Below are positions 8,500 through 17,331 of a stretch of 64,000 nt of DNA, piece after piece (position 1 is the first letter of the stretch; every line of letters starts with the position of its first letter). This DNA comes from an uncultured Eubacteriales bacterium. GTDB taxonomy: Bacteria > Bacillota > Clostridia > Christensenellales > Aristaeellaceae. The translations under genes and the position numbers were made by a program. The notes below the pieces were generated by a model that ran no database searches, was not told the origin of the DNA, and worked only from the letters and a program-made list of their open reading frames with translations. The stretch covers positions 1-64,000 of the forward strand of contig CADAQF010000004.1 of NCBI GenBank assembly GCA_902790015.1, read 5' to 3'.

Positions 8500-9675
8500 A
8501 TGAACGCGCAGTCTATCCAGTACGCGGACCGTTTCAACGGCCTTTCCGGCAGCGCCATCCGCGAGATCTTCAAGCTCCTCGCCCGGCCCGGCATGATCTC
8601 CTTCGCCGGCGGCAATCCCTCCATGAGCGCCCTGCCCGACGAAGAAGTGAGCGAGGTGGCGCAGAAGGTCCTGAAGGAAGACGGCAAAAGGATCCTGCAG
8701 TACGGCGCCACCGAGGGCTATCCGCCTTTCCTGGAGGTGATGCGGGACTATCTTCAGCGCCATTTCGGCGTGGACATGACGAAAAACGGCGTGCTGCCCA
8801 CCACCGGCTCCACCCAGGGGATGAACCTGCTGTGCTCGGCGCTGATCAACCCCGGCGACCGCATCATCGTGGAAGACCCGACTTTTTTGGGCAACATGCA
8901 GTGCATGCGGCTGTACCAGGCCGAGCTCGTGCCGGTCAGGAGCGACGAGGACGGCATGAACATGGAAGACCTGGAGGAGCAGATCCAGCGGACACACCCC
9001 AAAATGATCTACACCATCCCCACCTTCCAGAACCCCACCGGTCGCACGATGTCCTTGGAAAAGCGCAAAAAGGTGGCGGCGCTGGCCGAACAGTACGGCG
9101 TGGTGGTCGCCGAGGACGACCCCTACCACGACCTTCGCTATTTTGGCCGGGAACTTCCCACCATCAAATCCTTTGACCAGGCCGGCCTCGTGGTATTCCT
9201 GGGCAGCTTTTCCAAGGTCATCTCCCCGGGCCTGCGCGTGGGCTTCCTGGCGGCGGACGAAGGGCTTTTGCGCAAGTGCGTGATCGCCAAGCAGTCGTCC
9301 GACCTGCATACGGCCCTGCTCAATCAGGCCATCTGCGCGGAATACATAAGCTCCGGCAGACTGGAGCCCCATATTGCCGCCATCTGCCAAAGCTACAAGA
9401 GCCAGCTGGAAACGATGCTCAGGGGGATAGAGGATATCGACGCCTTCACCTGGGTCACCAGGCCCGAGGGAGGCCTGTTCATCTTCGCCGCCCTGCAGGA
9501 AGGGATGGACGCGCTGAAGCTTTTGCCCAGGGCCGTGGACGCGGGCGTGGCGTATGTGCCCGGCACGCATTTTTACGCCGGCGGCGGGCATGAAAATACC
9601 CTCAGGCTCAATTTTTCCATGGCCACGGAGGACAAGATCAAAGAAGGCCTCCGGCTGCTCAAAACGGCGCTGTAA
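8500..9675 (+). CDS. PLP-dependent aminotransferase, class I/II (2-aminoadipate aminotransferase-like)
   Basis: A 391-residue fold-type I aminotransferase. PLP-binding Lys239 sits in GSFSKVISPGLRVG; NPTG, EDDPYHDLRY and the C-terminal arginine in NTLRLNFS also fit. The sequence resembles the stand-alone aminotransferase group related to MocR and LysN (GMISFAGGNPSMSALP, GATEGYPPF). It should transfer amino groups between an amino acid and a 2-oxo acid; the exact substrate is uncertain. A strong AGGAGG precedes the ATG. It is followed after 6 bases by the YigZ gene. Confidence 0.9.
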   Translation: MNAQSIQYADRFNGLSGSAIREIFKLLARPGMISFAGGNPSMSALPDEEVSEVAQKVLKEDGKRILQYGATEGYPPFLEVMRDYLQRHFGVDMTKNGVLPTTGSTQGMNLLCSALINPGDRIIVEDPTFLGNMQCMRLYQAELVPVRSDEDGMNMEDLEEQIQRTHPKMIYTIPTFQNPTGRTMSLEKRKKVAALAEQYGVVVAEDDPYHDLRYFGRELPTIKSFDQAGLVVFLGSFSKVISPGLRVGFLAADEGLLRKCVIAKQSSDLHTALLNQAICAEYISSGRLEPHIAAICQSYKSQLETMLRGIEDIDAFTWVTRPEGGLFIFAALQEGMDALKLLPRAVDAGVAYVPGTHFYAGGGHENTLRLNFSMATEDKIKEGLRLLKTAL

Positions 9676-9681
9676 GGCCCC

Positions 9682-10326
9682 ATGCTGGAGGAATACACCA
9701 CCCTTTTCAGGGAAGGGTCGGACGAATATATCGTACAGAAAAGCCGCTTCATCTGCGACGCCCGGCCCGTCCGGACGGAGGAGGAGGCGCTGGGCTTCCT
9801 GAACGAACGGAAAAAGCTGTACCGGGATGCTACCCATCACTGCTACGCCTACGTGGTGGGGGAAAACGCCGGCGTCATCCGCTACAGCGACGACGGGGAG
9901 CCCGGCGGCACGGCGGGGCTCCCTATGATGGAGGTCATCAGAGCCCGGCAGGTGGTCAACTGCTGCGTGGTGATCACCCGCTATTTCGGCGGCATCCTGC
10001 TGGGGGCCGGCGGGCTGGTGCGCGCGTATTCCCACAGCTGCGCCCTGGCGCTTTCAAGCGCGGGCCTGGCGCGCATGACGCTCTCCCGAAGGCTGCTGGC
10101 GGCGGTGCCCTATTCCATGTGGGACAGGGTCAGCTATCTGCTCAAAAGCCTTCCCGTGCAGGTGGAAGACACCGCCTTCGGCACGGAGGTGGAGGTGACC
10201 TTCCTGGTCCGCCTCAGGGACGCGGAAACGGTAGAAAGAACGCTGTTCCAGCAAACCAGCGGGCAGTGGGAGGCGCTGACGGTTGAAGAAATGTACGCGC
10301 CCTGGCGGGAGGAAACGCCGGGCTGA
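9682..10326 (+). CDS. YigZ/IMPACT family protein
   Basis: A 214-residue member of the UPF0029/IMPACT family. The N-terminal domain shows KSRFICDARPV, ATHHCYAYVVG, YSDDGEPGGTAGLPM and the conserved VVITRYFGGILLGAGGLVRAYS. A smaller C-terminal DUF1949-type domain follows. The eukaryotic relatives affect translation regulation; the bacterial role is not well defined. It sits 6 bases after the aminotransferase, likely in one transcript. Confidence 0.9.
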   Translation: MLEEYTTLFREGSDEYIVQKSRFICDARPVRTEEEALGFLNERKKLYRDATHHCYAYVVGENAGVIRYSDDGEPGGTAGLPMMEVIRARQVVNCCVVITRYFGGILLGAGGLVRAYSHSCALALSSAGLARMTLSRRLLAAVPYSMWDRVSYLLKSLPVQVEDTAFGTEVEVTFLVRLRDAETVERTLFQQTSGQWEALTVEEMYAPWREETPG

Positions 10327-10409
10327 CAATACTGTTCGGATCCGGCTCCGGATCGGATGAAGCAACGGCGGGCCGCCGCAGCGGCCTTTGGTGAAAGGAT
10401 GCGGAACAT

Positions 10410-12197
10410 ATGGCAAAGCAGCTGAAGGCAAGGAACGAGATGGACCCCCGGTATCAGTGGCACCTGGAGGATATTTTTCCGAACGATGCGGACGCCGAAA
10501 AGGAGATCGGGGCGCTCAGCGCGCTGCTGCCCGAAATAAGCGCGTATCAGGGGCATATCGCGGATGATCCGAAAAAAGCGATCGTCGAGTATTTCGAAAT
10601 CTCCAAGCGCCTGGAAAAAGTCTTTTCCTACGCCATGCTCAAGCATGACCAGGACGGTTCAAACGACGCGTACACGGCCCTTTTGAGCCGGGTGCGCGGG
10701 CTGGCGGCCCGCATGAGCGCCGCATCCTCCTTCATGGAGCCGGAGCTTTTGTCCCTGCCGGAGGAGACGCTCAGGGCCCTTTCAGAGGATCCCGCGTTTT
10801 CGGATTACAGCGTATTCCTGCGCACCCTGCTCAGAAACCGGCCGCACACCCTGCCGGCGGCGGAGGAAAAGCTGCTGGCCCAGGCGCAGGAAAGCCTGTC
10901 CGCCCCGGGCGAAGCGTTCCGCGTCCTGTCGGACGTGGAGCTTCCCTTTCCCCAGGTGCCGGACGGGGAGGGCGGCGAGGTGCAGCTGAGCCACGGCCGC
11001 TACGGTTCTCTCCTGCGCAGCCGGGACCGCGAGGTAAGAAAAGCGGCCTTCCTGGGCATGCACAATACCTACCGGGATTTCGGGGGCACCATCGCCGCGC
11101 TGTACGGCGGTTCGGTCAAGCGGCATGTTTTTATGTCCCAGGCCAGGCATTTTTCCTCTGCCCTCGCGTCCGCCCTGCACCCCGACGAGGTGCCGCAGGA
11201 GGTGTATGACAACCTGCTTTCCGAGGTGGATGCCGCCCTGCCCGCGCTGGACGAATACCTGCGCGTCCGCAAAAAGCTTCTGAATGTGGACGAGCTTCAT
11301 ATGTACGACCTGTATGTGCCGATATTTGCGGACACGGATTTCCATATGGGTTACGAGGACGCCTGCGCGCTTTCTCTGGAGGCGCTCAAGCCCATGGGCG
11401 AGGAATACCTGGGCGTCATGCGCAGGGCCTATAAGGAAGGCTGGATCGACGTATACGAAAACAAGGCAAAGCGCTCCGGCGCGTATTCCAGCGGGGTGTA
11501 CGGGGTCCATCCCTATATGCTGCTCAACTATGAGGATAATCTGGATTCCGTATCCACCCTGGTCCATGAGATGGGCCACTCCCTGCATACCTATTTCAGC
11601 ACCAAGTGCCAGCCCTATCCCAAGGCGGACTATTCCCTGTTCGTGGCGGAGGTGGCCTCCACCTGCAACGAGGTGCTGCTGAATGCCTATCTGAGGCAGA
11701 AATACAGCTCGGACAAGGCCATGCTCCGGTATCTCCTGAGCGATCTGATCGAGTCCTTCCGCACCACCGTCATCCGCCAGACCATGTTTGCCGCGTTTGA
11801 AAAAAAGAGCCATGAGATGGCTGAAAAGGGCGAGCCGCTGACCAGGGAAACGCTGACGCAGGCCTATCTGGAGCTCAACCGGCACTACTACGGCCGTGAA
11901 GCCGTGGTGGATGAGGAGATCGGCGCGGAATGGATGCGCATCCCGCATTTCTACCGCGATTTCTATGTGTACAAGTACGCCACGGGCTTTTCCGCCGCCG
12001 TCTGCATCGCCGACAGGATCCTCAGGGAAGGGGAGCCGGCGGTCAGGGACCACATCCGTTTCCTGTCCGCCGGCAGCAGCGTGCCGCCCATCGAGGCGCT
12101 CAAGTACGCCGGGGTGGACATGGGAAGCCCTGTTCCCGTAAAGCGCGCGATGAACGTGTTCCGGGATACTGTGGCACAGCTCAGGGAACTGATCTGA
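10410..12197 (+). CDS. pepF: Oligoendopeptidase F
   Basis: A 595-residue M3-family zinc metallopeptidase. The HExxH motif is HEMGHSLH with His386, Glu387 and His390, and the third zinc ligand lies in the downstream EVASTCNE segment. Length and the N-terminal helical domain match PepF. The enzyme degrades cytoplasmic oligopeptides of roughly 7-17 residues in characterised relatives. A GAAAGGATG-type RBS precedes the ATG. It is followed 25 bases later by another peptidase gene. Confidence 0.93.
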   Translation: MAKQLKARNEMDPRYQWHLEDIFPNDADAEKEIGALSALLPEISAYQGHIADDPKKAIVEYFEISKRLEKVFSYAMLKHDQDGSNDAYTALLSRVRGLAARMSAASSFMEPELLSLPEETLRALSEDPAFSDYSVFLRTLLRNRPHTLPAAEEKLLAQAQESLSAPGEAFRVLSDVELPFPQVPDGEGGEVQLSHGRYGSLLRSRDREVRKAAFLGMHNTYRDFGGTIAALYGGSVKRHVFMSQARHFSSALASALHPDEVPQEVYDNLLSEVDAALPALDEYLRVRKKLLNVDELHMYDLYVPIFADTDFHMGYEDACALSLEALKPMGEEYLGVMRRAYKEGWIDVYENKAKRSGAYSSGVYGVHPYMLLNYEDNLDSVSTLVHEMGHSLHTYFSTKCQPYPKADYSLFVAEVASTCNEVLLNAYLRQKYSSDKAMLRYLLSDLIESFRTTVIRQTMFAAFEKKSHEMAEKGEPLTRETLTQAYLELNRHYYGREAVVDEEIGAEWMRIPHFYRDFYVYKYATGFSAAVCIADRILREGEPAVRDHIRFLSAGSSVPPIEALKYAGVDMGSPVPVKRAMNVFRDTVAQLRELI

Positions 12198-12222
12198 ACA
12201 TATAATACGGCTGAAAGGGGGA

Positions 12223-13752
12223 ATGAGCGTGCGGCTGTTCCTGTGCCTGGCCGTGCTGGCCGCGGTGCTTTTTGCGTCCCGCAGAGCACGCGCGTGCACC
12301 GGGGTATACGTGGGAAAGAAGGTCAGCCGGGACGGCGGGACGATCATCGCCCGGACGCTGGACCTCTATCCGCTGACCACGCTGATGCGTAAACAGGCAG
12401 TTCCTGCGGTGCGGGGAAAGCCGGGCCGCGTTCTGAAGGGTATCGACGGGTTTTCCTGGCCTTTGCCCGAAAACACCTACGCCTACGTCTGCACGCCCGC
12501 CGTCTCGTCTGACGGGCGGGGCCGCTACGCCTCCTCCGCCGTCAACGAAAAGGGCCTGGCGGTGACCGGCACCGTGACCGCCTGGATCAACCCTCAGGCC
12601 CGGCAGATGGATCCTCCGGCGGACGACGGCCTGTGCGAGGAGGTCATCCCCGACCTGATCGCCTCCTGCTGCCGCACCGCCCGGGAAGGGGTGGAGCTGA
12701 TCGCCCGCGTGATGGAGAAGATCGGATCCGCCGAACAGAACATCATCCTCCTGGCGGACCCCGGGGAAGCCTGGTATGTGGAAACCTATACCCGGAAAAA
12801 CTGGGCCGCGCTCCGCCTTCCCGAGGACCGGGCGGCGGTGTTCGGCAACGAATTCATGCTGGAGGGCCATGCGCCGGGGGAGGAAGGGTTCCTGTGTTCG
12901 CCGGGCCTTTTTGACATGCCCATGCGGGCTGGGATAGCCTGCTATGACGACCGGGGCAGGATGGACCTGTTCCGCACTTACGCGGGCTCCTTTTCGGACT
13001 TTGCCAACGGCCGCACCTGGTGGGGCCGCTGCGCCTTCGCTCCGACGCAGGCCGGCGAATACCGGACGGACCGGAAATTCCCCCTGCTGTTCAGGCCGGA
13101 AGGGAAAATAGGGCCCAAAGACGTCATGGAGCTTTTCCGCAGCCGCTTTGAAGGAACATCGTACTGCCCGGAGGAAACGGGACGGAAGGACTGGCGGGTG
13201 CTGGGGTCCGAATCCACCTGCACATCCCACGTGCTTTGCGTGTACGAGGGGCTTCCTGAGGAGGCGTCTGCCGTGGGGTGGTTTTCGCTGGCCAACGCCG
13301 AGCATTCGGTATATCTTCCCCTGTCTGCGCTGGTAACGGAGCTGGACCCCGCCTTTTCGCGCGATCAGAGCGCCGCGGAGGGCCGGCATTACGACCCCGC
13401 CCTGGCGTCGGTCCGCTTCAAGCGCCTCTGCGCCCTGTGCGAGCAGGACCGGGCCATGTATGGCGCGGGCGTCCGGGCGCTGTTCAGCCGTCTGGAGGAG
13501 GAATGGATCGCGCAGGCCGGAGAGGTCAATCAGCAGGCGGCAATTGGCCTGAATGGGGGAGATCCCGCCGGGGCGCGAAGGCTCTGGACGGAGTTTGCCC
13601 AAAAAACGGAAAAAACCGCCCTTGCTCAGGCGGACCGCATGTGGGAGGAGCTCATCTGGTATATGATGGACCATACGGATTCCATCAATTATGACTATCG
13701 CTGGCGCACCATGGAGCAGACGCCCAGGGTGCAAAAGCCCTACGAGCCCTGA
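12223..13752 (+). CDS. C69-family dipeptidase, secreted
   Basis: A 509-residue N-terminal nucleophile hydrolase of peptidase family C69 (old name U34). A hydrophobic leader (about 4-18) ends directly before the predicted nucleophile Cys25 in ARACTGVYVGKK, followed by DGGTIIARTLD, the typical start of the mature enzyme. Later GRGRYASSAVNEKGLAVTGT and the LADPGEAWYVE segment fit the family. It probably cleaves dipeptides on the outside of the cell. A GGGGGA RBS precedes the ATG. The 3' end overlaps the convergent receiver-like gene by 13 bases. Confidence 0.88.
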   Translation: MSVRLFLCLAVLAAVLFASRRARACTGVYVGKKVSRDGGTIIARTLDLYPLTTLMRKQAVPAVRGKPGRVLKGIDGFSWPLPENTYAYVCTPAVSSDGRGRYASSAVNEKGLAVTGTVTAWINPQARQMDPPADDGLCEEVIPDLIASCCRTAREGVELIARVMEKIGSAEQNIILLADPGEAWYVETYTRKNWAALRLPEDRAAVFGNEFMLEGHAPGEEGFLCSPGLFDMPMRAGIACYDDRGRMDLFRTYAGSFSDFANGRTWWGRCAFAPTQAGEYRTDRKFPLLFRPEGKIGPKDVMELFRSRFEGTSYCPEETGRKDWRVLGSESTCTSHVLCVYEGLPEEASAVGWFSLANAEHSVYLPLSALVTELDPAFSRDQSAAEGRHYDPALASVRFKRLCALCEQDRAMYGAGVRALFSRLEEEWIAQAGEVNQQAAIGLNGGDPAGARRLWTEFAQKTEKTALAQADRMWEELIWYMMDHTDSINYDYRWRTMEQTPRVQKPYEP

Positions 13753-14126
13753 GCGCTGTCTTGGCGCAGCCCGTTCAGCACGGTATGCAGCGCGTTCAAT
13801 ACGCCCAGGGTAGTAACGGGCTGGTGAAGCAGCACGGTATTGGACAGGCCCTGCAGGAAAGCAGGGGGCTTCCGGTCGCCGTGCAGCAGTATCATCCAAA
13901 GCGCGGGAAAGGCTTTCCTGAGGAAAAGCGTCAGCTTTTCCGTCTCGGCCTGCGCCATGTCCAGTATCAGCAGGTCGGTCTGCCGCGCTTCAAGATGCCG
14001 GCGGATCTCCTCTCCCTGCAGGGACAGAAGACATGTCTGGCAGGGGAAGGACATCGATTCAGCGATGGAACGGAAAATGGCGATATCCTGCGGCAGGCGA
14101 AGCGCGGCGGCAACCTGATACAGCAT
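13740..14126 (-). CDS. Degenerate response-regulator receiver-like protein
   Basis: A 128-residue single-domain protein whose alternating beta/alpha pattern resembles a CheY receiver. An aspartate at residue 56 (LLILDMA) lies where the phospho-acceptor normally is, but the N-terminal acidic pair is missing and the conserved KP near the end reads HQP. It is therefore an atypical receiver, if it is one at all. It has its own near-consensus promoter and a GGGAGG RBS. No histidine kinase is nearby. Its stop overlaps the end of the C69 peptidase gene on the other strand. Confidence 0.55.
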   Translation of the reverse strand: MLYQVAAALRLPQDIAIFRSIAESMSFPCQTCLLSLQGEEIRRHLEARQTDLLILDMAQAETEKLTLFLRKAFPALWMILLHGDRKPPAFLQGLSNTVLLHQPVTTLGVLNALHTVLNGLRQDSAQGS

Positions 14127-14172
14127 GTGAAGACCTCCCGAAGGATAGATAAAGCGGATCGATCACTGCCAT

Positions 14173-14201
14173 ATTATATAGGACAAATAGGATTATTGCA
14201 A
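14173..14201 (-). promoter_or_regulatory. Promoter of the receiver-like gene
   Basis: On the minus strand TTGCAA (14196-14201), a 17-base spacer and TATAAT (14173-14178) lie about 47 bases upstream of the start codon. Confidence 0.7.
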
Positions 14202-14284
14202 GCATAAAAATGAAGAAACTGGGACGTTTTTTACCGTTTCATACGAAAAATGTACTCGCATGATCTCTTGACAGGAGAAGAGGG

Positions 14285-15451
14285 ATGACACAAATCAGTG
14301 TGCCCTTCGGCAGGCGCTGCTGGGCTGAGGTGGATCTGGGGCAGATCGTCAGCAATTACAGGCTGTACCGGGAAAACATGCCGGTCAAAAAGGACGTGAT
14401 GGCCGTCGTCAAGGCAGACGCCTACGGCCACGGGGACGTCCGGGTATCTTTGGCCCTGCAGCAGGCGGGCTGCCGGCGCTTCGCGGTGTCCAACGTGCAG
14501 GAGGCAGTACGCATCAGGGAAGCCGGAGTCACCGGCGAAATACTGATCCTGGGCTACACGCCGGTCAGCGAGGCGGGCCTTCTGTGCCGCTTCGGGATCA
14601 CCCAGGCCCTGCTGGACGAGGAATACGCGCAGGCCCTGGCCAAAGCGGCGCCGGGCCCGATAGCCTGCCACTACGCGCTGGATACAGGCATGCGCCGTAT
14701 CGGCTTAAACGCGGACGCCCCGGAGGCGGCCGCCCGGGCCGTGCTGGATACGCCCCCGCCGCTTCAGGTGACCGGTCTTTTTACCCACCTGTGCGCTGCC
14801 GATACGCCGGACAATGATGCAACCCGCGCCTTCACCGGCTTACAGCAGCAAAAGGCCGCAAAGGTGCTGGAATTGCTTCACCGGGCGGGTCAAACCGGGC
14901 TCTACCTGCATGAGCTGAATTCCGCCGCCGGCCTGTATGAACCGGAGGAGCTGTCCCTTTTTTCCCGGCTGGGCATCATACTCTACGGCCTTAAGCCGGA
15001 CGCAGGCAACAAGATGCCCGATGGGATCCGGCCCGCCCTTTCCTGGAAATGCGCGGTCAGCATGGTCAAGACCATCCTTCCGGGGGACACCGTGGGCTAC
15101 GGGCGGACCTTCCGGGCGGAGCGCCCCATGCGGGTGGCGACGCTTCCGGTCGGCTACGCGGACGGCTTCCGCCGCGCCCTGTCCGGGCGGGGCTTTGTGC
15201 TGATCAGGGGACAGAAGGCGCCGATACTGGGCCGCGTCTGCATGGATCAGATCATGGCGGACGTAAGCTTTATTGAAGGCGCGGCGCCCGGCGACGAGGC
15301 GGTGCTGCTGGGGCAAAGCGGCGCCTTCACGTTTACGGCGGACGACATGGCGCTTATGCTTGATACCATCGGCTACGAGATCGTATGCGGGATCTCGGCC
15401 CGCGTGCCACGTGTATACTTTGAACCGCAGGAGGAAGGAGCACATAAATGA
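14285..15451 (+). CDS. alr: Alanine racemase
   Basis: A 388-residue fold-type III PLP enzyme that makes D-alanine for peptidoglycan. Lys43 in VVKADAYGHG binds PLP, the second catalytic tyrosine is in VGYGRTFRAERP, and VCMDQ is the family signature near the active site. The family usually reads KANAYGHG, so the Asp is a small variation. A GAAGAGGG RBS precedes the ATG. The stop overlaps the nucleotidyltransferase start (ATGA), so the two are translationally coupled. Confidence 0.95.
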   Translation: MTQISVPFGRRCWAEVDLGQIVSNYRLYRENMPVKKDVMAVVKADAYGHGDVRVSLALQQAGCRRFAVSNVQEAVRIREAGVTGEILILGYTPVSEAGLLCRFGITQALLDEEYAQALAKAAPGPIACHYALDTGMRRIGLNADAPEAAARAVLDTPPPLQVTGLFTHLCAADTPDNDATRAFTGLQQQKAAKVLELLHRAGQTGLYLHELNSAAGLYEPEELSLFSRLGIILYGLKPDAGNKMPDGIRPALSWKCAVSMVKTILPGDTVGYGRTFRAERPMRVATLPVGYADGFRRALSGRGFVLIRGQKAPILGRVCMDQIMADVSFIEGAAPGDEAVLLGQSGAFTFTADDMALMLDTIGYEIVCGISARVPRVYFEPQEEGAHK

Positions 15452-16356
15452 AACCCATTCTGATTATTATGGCGGCCGGCATGGGCAGCCGCTACGGCGG
15501 CATGAAGCAGATCGACCCCATGGGCCCGGGCGGGGAGGTCATCCTGGACTACAGCCTCTATGACGCGCGCCGGGCCGGCTTTGAGCGGGTCATATTCCTC
15601 ATCAAGCGCGAAATGGAGGAGGCCTTCCGCAAGGCTGTGGGGGAAAAGGCTGAAAGGCATTTTTCCGTCACCTACGCCTTCCAGGAAACGGCCATGCTGC
15701 CGCCCGGCTTTACTGCGCCGCAGGGCCGCGTCAAGCCCTGGGGCACCGGCCACGCCGTGCTGTGCTGCGCGGAACATGTGGACGCGCCCTTTGCTGCCAT
15801 CAACGCAGACGACTATTACGGCCCGCACGCGTTCGCCGCGGCCTATCGCTTTTTGTCGGAAGCATCCGGCCGGGGGCAGTATATCATGGTGGGCTACCGC
15901 CTGAAGAACACCCTGAGCCCCACCGGCTACGTGTCCCGCGGGGTCTGCCGGACGGACGAAGACGGGACCCTCCTGGACATCCGGGAAACCACGCACATCA
16001 TCTCCACCTCCGACGGCCCTTTGTACACCGAAGACGGCGAACTATACCGCAAGCTTTCCCCGAATACCCTGGTCAGCATGAATATGTGGGGCTTCACGCC
16101 TGATTTCCTGGAGGAGCTGAAGACGGGCTTTACGTCCTTCCTGCAAAACGAGGCCGTGCAAAACCCGCTGAAGGCGGAGTATTATCTGCCCTTCGCGGTC
16201 AACCACATGATGCAGCAGGGGCGGGCCAAAGTGCGCGTGCTTCCCAGCGAGGATATCTGGCGCGGCGTCACCTATGCGGAAGACAAGCCCTTAGTACAGC
16301 AGGCCTTCAGGCGCATGGCCAAAGAAGGCCTGTACCCGTCGCCGCTGTGGGACTGA
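15448..16356 (+). CDS. Sugar-phosphate nucleotidyltransferase-family protein
   Basis: A 302-residue NTP_transferase protein. The N-terminal AAGMGSRYGGMKQ loop (about residues 9-21) binds the NTP, and INADDYYG carries the metal-binding aspartates. The order of motifs resembles UTP or dTTP sugar-1-phosphate nucleotidyltransferases, but the rest of the sequence is not close enough to name a substrate. It overlaps alr by four bases and is followed by a strong terminator at 16391-16424. Confidence 0.85.
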   Translation: MKPILIIMAAGMGSRYGGMKQIDPMGPGGEVILDYSLYDARRAGFERVIFLIKREMEEAFRKAVGEKAERHFSVTYAFQETAMLPPGFTAPQGRVKPWGTGHAVLCCAEHVDAPFAAINADDYYGPHAFAAAYRFLSEASGRGQYIMVGYRLKNTLSPTGYVSRGVCRTDEDGTLLDIRETTHIISTSDGPLYTEDGELYRKLSPNTLVSMNMWGFTPDFLEELKTGFTSFLQNEAVQNPLKAEYYLPFAVNHMMQQGRAKVRVLPSEDIWRGVTYAEDKPLVQQAFRRMAKEGLYPSPLWD

Positions 16357-16390
16357 CTGTGGATTCCTTTGGGACCGGAAGATGAACGGC

Positions 16391-16424
16391 AAAAGCCCGG
16401 GAGCATTACGTTCCCGGGTTTTAT
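16391..16424 (+). terminator. Rho-independent terminator after the alr operon
   Basis: A seven-base GC-rich stem (16396-16402 with 16412-16418), flanked by A-run and T-run, follows the nucleotidyltransferase stop by 34 bases. The symmetrical AAA/TTT flanks mean it could work on both strands. Nothing else is seen in the 16357-16524 gap. Confidence 0.8.
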
Positions 16425-16524
16425 ATACGGCCCCAAAGAGGATAAGGACCGATGCCCGTCACGCCCGTTCCAAGCCTTTTGCCGGTCCGAAGCACAGGGA
16501 GGAGATGGACTGTTTTTCGTAAAA

Positions 16525-17106
16525 CTACGGCTGCTCCCCTTTTTCCAGCTCCGGGAAGGGAATGAAGGGGCCGGGCGGGGCATCGTGGCCGGCGATGGCT
16601 TTGCCCATCCAGATCATGTGGTACCAGCGGCCGAACTTGGCCGCGCACCAGGGAAAACGGCCGACCTCGGCAAAACCCATCCGGGCGTGGAAGCGGGGGC
16701 TGTCCAGCGTCAGATACTCGTCCTCTTTTTCGGGCACGGCGATGCAGGCGTACAGGTTTCTGATGCCCTGCAGGCGGGCGGTCTCCTCCAGGCGCTCATA
16801 CAGCGCCCGCCCGATGCCGCGCCCTCTTTCGTTCATGCGCAGGTACACGCTGCACTCGGCCGACCAGTCATAGGCGGTCCGGCCCTTGAAGGCCCCCAGG
16901 TAGGCGTAGCCGACGATCTCTCCGTCCCTCACCGCCTTAAAAAAGGGGTACCGGCGCAGGGTCTCCCTGATCCGGCCCCGGAAATCCGTCAAAGACGGCA
17001 CCTCGTATTCAAAGGAAACGGCGGTGTCCGTCACATAGGGAGCGTAGATGGAAAGCAGTGCTTCCGCGTCTTCGACGGCCGCGGCAGTGATCGTGATATC
17101 CGGCAT
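16525..17106 (-). CDS. GNAT N-acetyltransferase, phosphinothricin/methionine sulfoximine acetyltransferase type
   Basis: A 193-residue GNAT protein. The N-terminal ITAAAVEDAEALLSIYAPYV, TAVSFEYEVPS and ECSVYLRMNERGRGIGRALYERLEE are characteristic of the Pat/Bar/MddA subgroup; the last contains the acetyl-CoA-binding R-x-x-G-x-G/A loop. Relatives acetylate phosphinothricin, methionine sulfone or sulfoximine, or other amino acid analogues. The downstream FPWCAAKFGRWYHMIWMGK segment also fits. It is monocistronic and convergent with the alr operon. Confidence 0.85.
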   Translation of the reverse strand: MPDITITAAAVEDAEALLSIYAPYVTDTAVSFEYEVPSLTDFRGRIRETLRRYPFFKAVRDGEIVGYAYLGAFKGRTAYDWSAECSVYLRMNERGRGIGRALYERLEETARLQGIRNLYACIAVPEKEDEYLTLDSPRFHARMGFAEVGRFPWCAAKFGRWYHMIWMGKAIAGHDAPPGPFIPFPELEKGEQP

Positions 17107-17256
17107 GGCGTTTTCCTCCAGGCTGAACAGGATGCCCTATTATACTCCGGATCCCGGCCTCTTTCAATCCGTCTTTTGTATGTTTGAGCACCTTAATGAG
17201 AAATGAAATTTTAATGAAGTTTGGGTCCTCCCCTTTCCGGCCCCGGTTTTTTATGG

Positions 17257-17284
17257 TAAAATACCTTTGATTGAAACAATCAAA
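17257..17284 (+). promoter_or_regulatory. Rubrerythrin promoter region with a perfect inverted repeat
   Basis: A TAAAAT -10 candidate (17257-17262) is followed by a perfect inverted repeat: TTTGATTG at 17266-17273, a 3-base spacer, and CAATCAAA at 17277-17284. It lies 47 bases upstream of the rubrerythrin start, where a repressor would overlap the transcription start. The -35 is poor. The sequence does not match the PerR or Rex consensus I know. Confidence 0.5.
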
Positions 17285-17331
17285 CACCCGCCCCGTCAGG
17301 GGCCGAAGCGTTCAGAAGGAGGAAAAGGATT

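Noticed and set aside
8467..10035. 522-codon open frame on the minus strand
   Set aside because: Lies wholly over the aminotransferase and YigZ genes; low-complexity His/Gly/Ala composition is typical of antisense frames in GC-rich DNA.
12181..13899. 572-codon open frame on the minus strand
   Set aside because: Antisense to the C69 dipeptidase; only the separate small frame 13740-14126 has an RBS and promoter.
17266..17284. FNR/CRP-type operator
   Set aside because: TTGAT and ATCAA are separated by 7 bases here, not the 4 of the FNR consensus, so I only call it an unassigned inverted repeat.
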